64,000 bases of DNA, from contig OX328123.1 in assembly GCA_946811695.1 (NCBI GenBank), positions 36,668,160 to 36,732,159 on the forward strand, in the 5' to 3' direction. Both the position numbers and the translations under genes were made by a program. This document shows, one piece after another, positions 55,816-64,000 of this stretch. The DNA comes from Gonocerus acuteangulatus. Lineage: Eukaryota; Arthropoda; Insecta; Hemiptera; Coreidae. How positions within the stretch are numbered: position 1 is the stretch's first letter; every line of letters starts with the position of its first letter. Below the pieces are notes generated by a model that saw nothing but the letters and a program-made list of their open reading frames with translations, had not been told where the DNA came from and did not search any database.

Positions 55816-55834
55816 GCGCCACGTTGGGTCGCCA
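55816..55834 (-). promoter_or_regulatory. diverged tRNA-Lys-type primer-binding site
   Basis: The minus strand reads TGGCGACCCAACGTGGCGC, four bases after the LTR end; it differs from the site at 62827 by a few bases. The element body after it is missing. Confidence 0.65.
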
Positions 55835-55838
55835 ATAA

Positions 55839-56623
55839 TGTTAAGATTTTATTATTTTAAAAAGAAATAAAAGATTTTAATTACTTGAGTAAGTTTTATT
55901 ATATGAATTTGACTTAATCTCAGGGATTAAAGTTCCGAGTGAATGAACGATATAATATTTATTTCCAGACAATTCTGAGATACAAACACCAACATCAAAA
56001 ATAATACAAATGACAATAAAATAATTAACAATTACAAAAAAAACAATTTTTACCTCTAAATCAATCCGCTTCCAACAAAGCCTCAATACACTGCGCTTCA
56101 GTAGTTCCTTCTTCAATGTGATACGCTTTATTGCCAGGTCTTGTGCCTAAAATGGATATCTTGAATTTTGGATTCTGTTGTCTTCTCACTCCGTCTTCTA
56201 TGAATAATTAATAATGGACTGCACTCCGTACTCCTCGGAGGAGAGCTATAGACTCAAGCTCCGCATTCGACCACTGCTGAGAATAGAGTGACTCCGCACT
56301 CAAGGGCTGCTGGGAATAGAGAGACGCTCCGTTCGAGCGGGAAAGTTTGGTGTCCTTTATTTCTAACTTCCGCAGTTTTGTTGGTTCATATATAAAAGTA
56401 ATAATTATATTTTTGTAACTTCAAATAATTAATTTATTACCGTCTGAATGTACATTTAATATGGATATATTGTACACCAGTATTGTCCAAAAATATTATT
56501 AATTTTGATCGTATATAATACGATGTTATTTGTATATATGGTTTGTGATTTGCGCGGGCTTTTCAAAATATCGATGGTTATTTGAATTTAAAAATATTTT
56601 CGTGAATGTAATATATCATTACA
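55839..56623 (-). mobile_element. LTR of a Gypsy-type element (785 bp)
   Basis: On the minus strand it starts TGTAATGATATATTACATTC next to a (TA)n tract and ends ...CTTAACA before the primer-binding site. Shares start, the 'cgcgcaaatcacaaacc' block, a GC-richer centre and the 'ccctgagattaagt' end region with the LTR at 62234-62821, with many differences. A copy of the first ~40 bp is repeated at about 56735-56777. Confidence 0.78.
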
Positions 56624-56663
<40 letters not shown>

Positions 56664-56815
56664 ATTTAAATATATATATATTTGAATATATTTAAATATT
56701 TAATTTAATATATTTAAATATTTATATATATATATATATATTTAAAAATATTTTCGTGAATGTAATATATCATTACAATATATATATATATATTTATATA
56801 TATATATATTTATAT
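56624..56815. repeat. (TA)n / attta-rich tract with duplicated LTR end
   Basis: Several ta blocks, ttaaatat words, and one extra copy of the LTR start (about 56735-56777, reverse orientation). Confidence 0.85.
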
Positions 56816-57286
56816 ATATGCTTGTCTGTTTGCTCTCTAGCAAGCTCAGAAATGTGTTCGATTTTGATGAAATTTGGTATAAAAATCTGTCGCCTGAATT
56901 GAAAGGTCAAGTTCTTTAACCAGCAGAATCCGCCCACTGGAAGATAGTTTTTGGGGCGAAATTCGCGCAAAAAAAAAATCGTAACGCTTACGTTTTTAAG
57001 CTACTAGCATATTAGGTAGCTAACGTTTTTTTAGGTACTTGTTTTATAGGTTTCTTAACATTGGAAAACAAATGAAACCATTTTAAGGCGATATCTGTAA
57101 CTGTTTCTGAGAAAAGTTGAATCAATGTTTTTGTAAGTCATTATTATTTTGTGAGTACATAGAATTGCGGGATTCAATTGAAATATTTTCTACATCTTAG
57201 AAAATAATCCCAACTAAGATGTTTAAATTTTGGTTATATTTGGAGTTAAGGAAGTATGCGGAAAAAATTATTTTATTAATAGACAA

Positions 57287-57368
<82 letters not shown>

Positions 57369-58200
57369 CCGTTTTTGAAAAAATTGGAAAAATAATTTTT
57401 GAATACCGTTTTTGGTTTGGGTACTTAGAATTACGGGATTCAGTTGAAACATTAACTGCATGTTCTACTTTCATTAAAACTAATATGTTGAAAGTTGTGT
57501 TACGTTTGGAGTTAAGGAAGGGTTAGAATAAAATATTTTATGAACAGACAAGAAAAGTTTTGGGAACTTCGTATACTTTCATTAATATCTCGAACACGGT
57601 TAGGAAATCGTGGTAAGTGGATAGAAACTATTTGAAAGCTTTCTAAATTCTCTACAAAAAATATTCTAAAACTATTTTTGATTAGGTTATGTCAATCGGA
57701 GAAATAAATGCTTAAAACTTCAAATACGTCTGTTTTGTTCTTAAGAACGGGTTTTTGTCGTTCTTTTTGTAATTTTTGTCTCTTTCCCTTTGTTTTTTAT
57801 TGCTTTTTATTTTTGTAATTTCTTATGTTGGGAAAATTTTGTGTGTAAAACAGGATATGAAAAATGTGACCAATTTTCTGTTGCTAGAAATAATGTAAAT
57901 TTTGGGAACTTTCATTAATATCTCGAAAACGGTTGAAAATCTTGGTAAACGGAAGAATACCATTAGAAAGCTTATTAAATGCTCTACATAAAAGGTTCTA
58001 ATGAAAGTTTTGATTAGGCGATGACAATCAGAGAAATAAGAGCTTAAAGCTTTAAAGTAATTGATTTCGCTTATTCGAACTGTTCTTTTTGTCTGTTTTT
58101 TATTCCTTGTTATTTTTTAATTGCTTATAGTTGGATAATGTATTCGAAAATAAAACAGGTTTAGTAAAATAACAAAAACAATTTATTGTTAGATATATAG
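56816..58200 (-). mobile_element. HINE-A, two joined fragments
   Basis: 56816-57289 has the conserved block and tail of one subfamily. A (TA)n tract at 57290-57366 is then followed by 57367-58200, which re-enters the tail of another subfamily. Neither 5' end nor 3' hairpin is present. Open readings across the ta tract are artefacts. Confidence 0.7.
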
Positions 58201-58462
58201 AGTTCCAAGATTCCAAGACCTTGTAACTAGCGGGAATGTTTCTAGTGATGCCGACCCTTCCAGGTAAGATTGTAAATCCTACCTTTCAAGACTGTTGGAA
58301 CCAAAACAATAACTGTCGGGGTTCGGTCACTGCTACTTTTATCGTAAAAATGGTTTTATAGTGCCGACGTTTCGGCTTGAACTTCAAGCCTTCATCAGGG
58401 CTGTAAATACAAGTAGGACATATTTAACACTAATATATGCACATATCTATGTAAATATACCT

Positions 58463-58470
<8 letters not shown>
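58201..58470. mobile_element. possible Penelope pseudo-LTR remnant
   Basis: 'gtgccgacgtttcggcttga' and 'cttcatcagggctgtaaat' (58361-58410) are the mark of the hammerhead-like motif; a (TA)n tract follows at 58471-58528, as beside the complete element at 53906-55753. No endonuclease or RT present. Confidence 0.4.
58361..58404 (-). ncRNA. hammerhead-like motif
   Basis: Minus strand: GCC, CTGATGA, one extra A, GGCTTG...CAAGCC (6-bp stem II), GAAA, CGTC, GGC. The core CTGATGA, GAAA and GTC are all present, and stem I pairs GCC with GGC. Confidence 0.55.
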
Positions 58471-58528
<58 letters not shown>

Positions 58529-58531
<3 letters not shown>

Positions 58532-60222
58532 GGTGTCCCGTAAATGTCTAGTCATATTGCGAGGGGTGATAGAGGACCCTTAGGGGAACAAAAAATGTTC
58601 TATGACGATTTCCCGAATTCTCGCCCATAAGGGAGAAAACGTCGTTTTGTCGATTTTTCGAGACAAACGTGGTTTTTAAAAGAATAATCTTTGTAGCTCT
58701 GTCCCAGGTGGTACTACTAGAAAGGGAGTGAAACCAATCGAAAGCTGAGTAAATTTACTATAAGACTAGTTGGAAGTAAACGTAAAAATGAATGAATGTA
58801 AATATGTATATCTTACCAAAAGAAAGCTATTCTAAATTTCCTGATATTATATTGATATTTCTTTCCATCGTTACTCCTCAATGGGCAGGATCTGAAACTA
58901 CCGGGTTTCAGAAAAACTTCTTCATTTAACCAGCTTTCCATTCATGTATCACAACCCTGTGTTATTGAAGTATTTGAACGATTTAAGAACAAAAGTTTAA
59001 AAAAAAACATGGATCTGTGAAAAGAAAATTATATTTTTTTCTTCAGTTTATTCAAAAAGCTGAAGAGAAATATTTATTTGTATAAATGTTTACATAAATA
59101 TTAAGTAAATATTTACTTAAAACAATAAAAAAAAATAATTCCACGAATTTAAAAAAAATCCTAAAACAGTAAATAAATAAAATACAAAATTTGTTAATTA
59201 CAGTAACTAATAATGGGTGCAGGAGGTGGCCATTAATGAACCCCAACCATACATTAACCTCAAAAATTATTATTTTTACCTATATCACGCATTTGAACAC
59301 ATTTTTACAGGACTATGTACATCTTATTTATGAGGGATAGAATTTTTAATTACCACAACAAAAACGCATGGGCTCACGAGAATCCCAGTGAGTTTCACAA
59401 GCATAGCCATCAGTATCAATTCAAGGTAAAGCATTTGTTTTCTAAATAAATATGTTCAAATGCTTGATCTAGGTAAAAATAATAATTTTTGAGGTTAATG
59501 TATGGTTGGGGTTCATTAATGGCCACCTCCTGGACCCATTATTAGTTACTGTAATTAACAAATTGTGTATTTTATTTATTTACTATTTTAGGATTTTTTT
59601 TTTAAATTCGTGGAATTAATTTTTTTTATTGTTTTAAGTAAATATTTACTTAATATTTATGTAAACATTTATACAAATAAATATTTTTCTTCAGCTTTTT
59701 GAATAAACTGAAGAAAAAAATATAATTTTCTTTTCACAGATCCATGTTTTTTTTTAAACTTTTGTTCTTAAATCGTTCAAATACTTCAATAACACAGGGT
59801 TGTGATACATGAATGGAAAGCTGGTTAAATGAAGAAGTTTTTCTGAAACCCGGTAGTTTCAGATCCTGCCCATTGAGGAGTAACGATGGAAAGAAATATC
59901 AATATAATATCAGGAAATTTAGAATAGCTTTCTTTTGGTAAGATATACATACTTACATTCATTCATTTTTACGTTTACTTCCAACTAGTCTTATAGTAAA
60001 TTTACTCAGCTTTCGATTGGTTTCACTCCCTTTCTAGTAGTACCACCTGGGACAGAGCTACAAAGATTATTCTCTTAAAAACCACGTTTGTCTCGAAAAA
60101 ACGACAAAACTACGTTTTCTCCCTTATGGGCGAGAATTTGGGAAATCGTCATAGAACATTTTTTGTTCCCCTAAGGGTCCTCTATTACCCCTCGCAATAT
60201 GACTAGACATTTACGGGACACC

Positions 60223-60225
<3 letters not shown>
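58529..60225. mobile_element. mariner-type giant palindrome, 780-bp arms
   Basis: Begins CAGGGTGTCCCGTAAATGTC and ends with its inverse, flanked by TA within ta tracts. Arms 58529-59308 and 59446-60225 are nearly identical (a single mismatch in the outer 45 bp); the spacer is about 137 bp. No coding capacity: a non-autonomous foldback form using Tc1/mariner-like ends. Confidence 0.9.

Positions 60226-60305
<80 letters not shown>
60226..60305. repeat. (TA)n tract, then ca-rich repeat to 60375
   Basis: The microsatellite continues the tract in front of the palindrome (58471-58528), showing that the palindrome inserted into it. Confidence 0.93.
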
Positions 60306-60314
<9 letters not shown>

Positions 60315-60375
60315 GCATATACACATACACATATACACGCACACATATGTCCACACATATACACGCACATTGAAA

Positions 60376-61236
60376 GACACACATTAATTAACTAAATGAT
60401 GTACTTTTACTATAAATATTTAGTATTATTTTTAGAAATTTTGAATTCTGCTACCATTGTTCAATATTTTTGAGGCTGCTAATTCCTTAGTCATTCTAAA
60501 ATGTTTAGTATAATAATTTCTTCACTTCTGAAATTAATTTAACTATTCCCTCTAACATAAGATGTACATTTTATGCAGTCTTATTAATTGTTTAAATATT
60601 TGTCTGTAAAAATTGTAAGTTTATAAATATAATGGTAATCCATGTAAGATGACAAATAATTTTAATCTATTAGTTAAGGCTTTTGGTTTTTGATTCATAT
60701 TATTTTCTTTTTAACATGACATTTGCTTTTGAAATTATCAAAACGTCACGAAAAAGTCCCTAAATTGGCTTTCACAAAAATAGTAGACACCCTGATTAAG
60801 ATTCTAATTACTTATCAAAACTGTTATTTTTTTTTTTAATAGACCAATAAAGTACCATTTTAAATTATCAAAAGAGACAGAAGTTTGAGCAAAATAATTA
60901 ACAATTAATAATTTACAACGAAAAGAGAAGTAAAAATACATTAAAACATAAAATTACAAATTAATATATGTTTATTGTTTGAAATTGAACTTATTTTCAT
61001 CCTTTATATTTAGCATTAAAATATGTAAAAGTTTATTTTTTTAGCCAGAATTATATTAAGAATTTTTAAAAACATACCAAGACTTTAGTTTTTTCGATTA
61101 CTTTTGAGGGACACTGTATATATTGTTATAATATTAAAAAATAAAAAAAAAAAAATTGTTTTTTTAATAATAATGTTTTATTCTACGTATACCTCTACGT
61201 TGGGAACCAATATAATAAAAATTTTATAATAATTGA
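60376..61236. other. AT-rich, no gene seen
   Basis: No supported ORF. Terminus-like words 'agacaccctgatta' (60785) and 'gagggacactgtatata' (61108) resemble mariner-type ends but do not form a clear pair. 61197-61215 reads, on the minus strand, TTGGTTCCCAACGTAG, a possible primer-binding site for the LTR to its right. Confidence 0.4.
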
Positions 61237-61940
61237 TGTTAGAAACTCTTTATCTCAGGGTTAGGGTTCGATTTTCACTAAAGTAACACAAAAACCATTT
61301 TACATAAGAAAAAACTCATAGATAAGTTACATTCCAAATTAGACAAACAAGCATTACCTGATATAAAGCCAAATCTGGAACCAACCTCAGAGAACAGGAT
61401 CCTCGTTACAAATACATCTTCCTTTTAACTCAACAGACTGCACTGCTTTCAAAAAGACTGACTATGATACCACTGTACACCAAACTGGAGCTGCATCCGG
61501 AATGGAATGTTTCTTTAAAAATGCACTATATGTGACTGCTTGTAACTGTCTCTTGTAACCGACTCTCATGTGTACCTGGAACCACCTTTTCACAGACTGC
61601 CTTGTAACAGACTCTTGTAACCGACTCTCATGTGAACCTGGAGCCACCTTTTCACAGACTCACTTGTAACAGACTGCACTCAACTTTCATGTGAACCTGG
61701 AGCCACCTTTTCACAGACTGACTTGTAACAGACTCTTGTAACCGACTCTCATGTGAACCTGGAGCCACCTTTTCACAGACTCACTTGTAACAGACTCTTG
61801 TAACCGACTCTCATGTGAACCTGGAGCCACCTTTTCACAGACTGGCTTGTAACAGACTGCACTCAACTTTCATGTTAGACAGGACTCAACTCTTATGGCG
61901 GGAGCGTCATACCGGTATCCACTGCTAGACCAATATAACA
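61237..61940 (-). mobile_element. LTR-like block with internal minisatellite
   Basis: On the minus strand it runs from TGTTATATTGG to TTCTAACA, i.e. TGTTA...TAACA ends, and is followed about 20 nt later by a TGGTTCCCAACG primer-binding-site-like sequence. No internal coding part remains. Boundaries are inferred. Confidence 0.45.
61535..61875. repeat. ~62-65-bp minisatellite, about 5 units
   Basis: Units contain 'cttgtaaccgactctcatgt', 'gaacctggagccacc' and 'ttttcacagact'. Some units have 'gcactcaactttcatg' in place of 'cttgtaaccgactctcatg', giving two alternating versions. Confidence 0.93.
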
Positions 61941-62178
61941 ACTAATAATTGTTTATCACAATGAACTTAACATATCAATGAGCTTTATTGGATTTTCCGA
62001 ATTTTCTGTGTTAGTTTTTAATTTAGAACTTTTAATTTTTGATGAAAGTTAAATATAAGAAAAAATTTATTTGTTTTTTATTTTCCGCAAACCTTGTCTT
62101 CGTCTTTTCGCGCCTTTTTTATACCTTTAACGTTTATTCGAATTTAAAAATTTTAAATATGTAATGTAAAATATCATT

Positions 62179-62183
<5 letters not shown>

Positions 62184-62233
<50 letters not shown>
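62184..62233. repeat. (TA)n tract flanked by inverted LTR starts
   Basis: To the right lies TGTAATGATATATTACATTC (LTR start); to the left 62140-62183 has a diverged inverted version ending 'aatatcattaca'. The two face each other across the microsatellite. Confidence 0.85.
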
Positions 62234-62236
<3 letters not shown>

Positions 62237-62821
62237 AATGATATATTACATTCACGAAAATATTTTTAAATTCAAATAACCATCGATATTTTGAAAAGCC
62301 CGCGCAAATCACAAACCAGATATACAAATAACATCGTATTATATACGATCAAAATTAATAATGTTTTTGGACAATACTGGTATACAATATATCCATATTA
62401 AATTTACATCCAGATAACAATAAATTAATTATTTATTATTGCAAAAAACATAATTGTTATCTTTATATACAATCCGGCAAACTGCGGAAGTTGGAAAGAG
62501 GGAAGCCAAAGTTTCTCTCTCGAATGGCGTCTTTCTATTCTCAGTGTTGGTGGAAGGCGGACCTCTCCTCCAAGGAATACCAAGTGAATTGAGTTTTTGA
62601 TGAAAGCAGATTGAGTTAGAGGTAAGAATTGTTTTTTTTGTGGTTGATTACTTTATTATTATTTGTTGTGTAATTTAATATTGTGTGTATCTCAGAATTG
62701 TCTGAAGATAAATGTAATACCGTTCATTCACTCGGAACTTTGTCCCTGAGATTAAGTTAAATTAACATAATAAAACTAATTAAAATTTCCTTATTTCTTA
62801 TTGTAAAAAATAATCATTACA
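62234..62821 (+). mobile_element. 5' LTR of a Gypsy-type retrotransposon (588 bp)
   Basis: Starts TGTAATGAT and ends ATCATTACA, so TG...CA with 9-bp terminal inverted repeats. It is followed at 5 nt by a perfect primer-binding site. It should contain promoter and polyadenylation signal; a TATATAAA-like word is not obvious, and 'tttatataca' at about 62462 precedes the GC-richer part. Related LTR at 55839-56623. Confidence 0.88.
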
Positions 62822-62826
62822 TTTAA

Positions 62827-62844
62827 TGGCGCCCAACGTGGGGC
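62827..62844 (+). promoter_or_regulatory. primer-binding site, tRNA-Lys
   Basis: TGGCGCCCAACGTGGGGC is exactly complementary to the 18-nt 3' end of tRNA-Lys1,2, as used by several insect Gypsy elements and some vertebrate retroviruses. It would prime minus-strand synthesis. Confidence 0.92.
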
Positions 62845-62925
62845 CGAGTGAATTAAAATTAAAAGCGGTAAATAAATATTGAAAATAAAACTTAAAAGTA
62901 AATTTTTTTTTTTTTTTAAATAAAA

Positions 62926-64000
62926 ATGTCTGACGTAAATATTGAACAATTTCAAAATAACGGTGAAGAAAATAATGTAGAATCACCGGAATACGTATTT
63001 TTTACGCCAGGAGAAATAAATATTATAGTCGAAACACGTGAAAACGAATTGCAGGAGGATGATGCAATAGCATTCAGAGAATCGACGGCGGGTTCCTTAG
63101 GAACAGAAAGTCTATCCAATGACCGTACTCCGGAAAGGGATAATGAGATGCATCCGTGGCACGTGGATCAACTCATGAGATTTTTAACAGACAAGTTCCA
63201 AGAGTTTAATGCTAAGAGTGATAAAAATTATGCAGAACTAAGTAAAAACCATAAAATATTAGAAAGTAAAATAGACGCGAATAGAATGGAACAAAATAAA
63301 AAATTGGACGATTTATGTAATACTTTAAATAATATGGGTAAAAATCAGAATGAAGAGACGATGGAGTTGGAAAAATCGAATGATGACTTTTTTAATAAAA
63401 ATAATATAAGTGGTGAAGAGGTTATTGAGGTTAATGAAAATAATAACGAAAATTTAATTAAAAATACCGAAAATGACGATACACAATTCAATAAGGACGA
63501 TTCAAGTGAATTAATAAAAGATAATTTCAATTATGATTGTAGTATTATTGATCAAAAATGTGAAGAAAATAAAATATTTGTTGAAACTAAAGATGAAAGT
63601 GAGTATGTTTGTTTAGTGAATGAAGATGATAAAATTAAAGAAATATTATTGAGTAATTTGAATAATAATAATGAAAAAATAAATCAAATAATTAAAAATA
63701 ATATAACTAATGATAATTTAAAAAATAAAATAAGTACAGACGTTATGGATGAGAATTTGGGACAAAATAATATTAAAAAATTAGTTGATGATCATATAAT
63801 TAGTTTAAAAATAATGAGTTATAATAATAATAATGGTAATAATCAAAATAATATAATGAATAAAAATGTTAACATAAATAATCATCTGAAAAATATGGAC
63901 ACCAAATTTGGTAATAAAGTAAAAATACTTTTTGAGTATCAATATCAAAATGGGATTGAAAAAATTGCAAAATTAAATCGGCCACCACGAAAGAGAATAA
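62926..64000 (+). CDS. Gag-like ORF of a Gypsy-type element, runs off the window
   Basis: Open for 358 codons from an ATG at 62926 to the window end, with no stop, 82 nt after the primer-binding site. The start MSDVNIEQFQNNGEENNVES is acidic. Near residues 85-150 a segment beginning MHPWHVDQLMRFLTDKFQEF is followed by heptad-like Lys/Asn/Leu residues, probably a coiled coil typical of insect Gypsy Gag N-termini. The rest is very rich in Asn, Lys and Glu, which explains the extreme A content, and becomes basic at the edge (PPRKR). The product would form the particle shell. No zinc knuckle, protease or polymerase lies within the window. An intact frame beside a perfect primer site suggests a fairly young insertion. 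Assignment to Gag rests on position and general character. Confidence 0.8.
   Translation, partial: MSDVNIEQFQNNGEENNVESPEYVFFTPGEINIIVETRENELQEDDAIAFRESTAGSLGTESLSNDRTPERDNEMHPWHVDQLMRFLTDKFQEFNAKSDKNYAELSKNHKILESKIDANRMEQNKKLDDLCNTLNNMGKNQNEETMELEKSNDDFFNKNNISGEEVIEVNENNNENLIKNTENDDTQFNKDDSSELIKDNFNYDCSIIDQKCEENKIFVETKDESEYVCLVNEDDKIKEILLSNLNNNNEKINQIIKNNITNDNLKNKISTDVMDENLGQNNIKKLVDDHIISLKIMSYNNNNGNNQNNIMNKNVNINNHLKNMDTKFGNKVKILFEYQYQNGIEKIAKLNRPPRKRI

Noticed and set aside
61535..61875. CRISPR array
   Set aside because: Repeats are contiguous 62-65-bp units without unique spacers, in eukaryotic transposon DNA.

Overview
This window looks like repeat-dominated nuclear DNA from an arthropod, probably an insect; I cannot name the species. 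It is AT-rich and has no operons or bacterial gene density. It holds nested transposable elements of animal type: Jockey-like, RTE and CR1/L2-like LINEs, Ty3/Gypsy-type LTR elements, a Penelope-like element, hAT and Tc1/mariner DNA elements, tRNA-derived SINEs, long (TA)n tracts, a ~335-bp satellite and several large palindromes. No multi-exon host gene can be demonstrated; two short coding-like stretches (45703-45768 and 49117-49470) are the best host-exon candidates.

The main component is an interspersed family I call HINE-A. Its plan is a 5' end beginning GTCCGACTCGCAGGAACTGC, a subterminal TTAGCGCGGTT, an AT-rich body, a conserved block next to (TA)n, a 3' hairpin, and a final ...AACCGCGCTAAAA. 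A second family, HINE-B, has the same plan with a related 5' end and a different subterminal repeat. Subterminal inverted repeats, an internal microsatellite, a 3' stem-loop and insertion between A and A without target duplication match what is known of non-autonomous Helentron-associated elements (DINE-1/HINE type). One copy (26498-27861) sits inside another, and the empty site can be read directly.

Layout: 1-1115 HINE-A fragment; 1266-3850 Jockey-like LINE second half (+); 3851-4227 satellite; 4228-7306 HINE-A (-) with a small hAT MITE; 7322-9672 Jockey-like LINE first half (-); 9700-11640 hairpin plus satellite array; 11690-13225 HINE-A pieces; 13226-14040 Gypsy LTR end, primer-binding site and broken gag; 14041-16165 further repeats and HINE-B; 16166-20216 sparse AT-rich DNA; 20217-28035 a dense cluster of HINE-A copies and rearranged dimers with a SINE insertion; 28226-30105 RTE LINE (-); 30118-32657 LTR-like insertion, HINE-A and HINE-B; 33842-34198 SINE; 34634-37256 HINE-A; 38787-44950 a CR1/L2-like LINE (-) split by a 3.5-kb hAT that itself carries a 1.4-kb Tc1/mariner-like element; 45098-49000 foldback elements, a candidate exon, a hAT MITE and a 362-bp-arm palindrome; 49117-53090 an unclassified ORF, tandem repeats and a 2.45-kb inverted-repeat element; 53264-53492 SINE; 53906-55753 Penelope-like element with inverted pseudo-LTRs; 55839-56623 LTR (-); 56816-58200 HINE-A; 58529-60225 a mariner-type palindrome with 780-bp arms; 61237-61940 LTR-like block with minisatellite; 62234-64000 LTR, primer-binding site and open gag of a Gypsy-type element running off the window.

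The genes do not form one pathway; they are parts of independent mobile elements. The least decayed coding unit is the gag at 62926-64000. The points most worth pursuing are the Helentron-type families with dimeric forms, hammerhead-like motifs in the Penelope pseudo-LTRs, the recent giant palindrome, and the LINE > hAT > Tc1 nest with intact target duplications.
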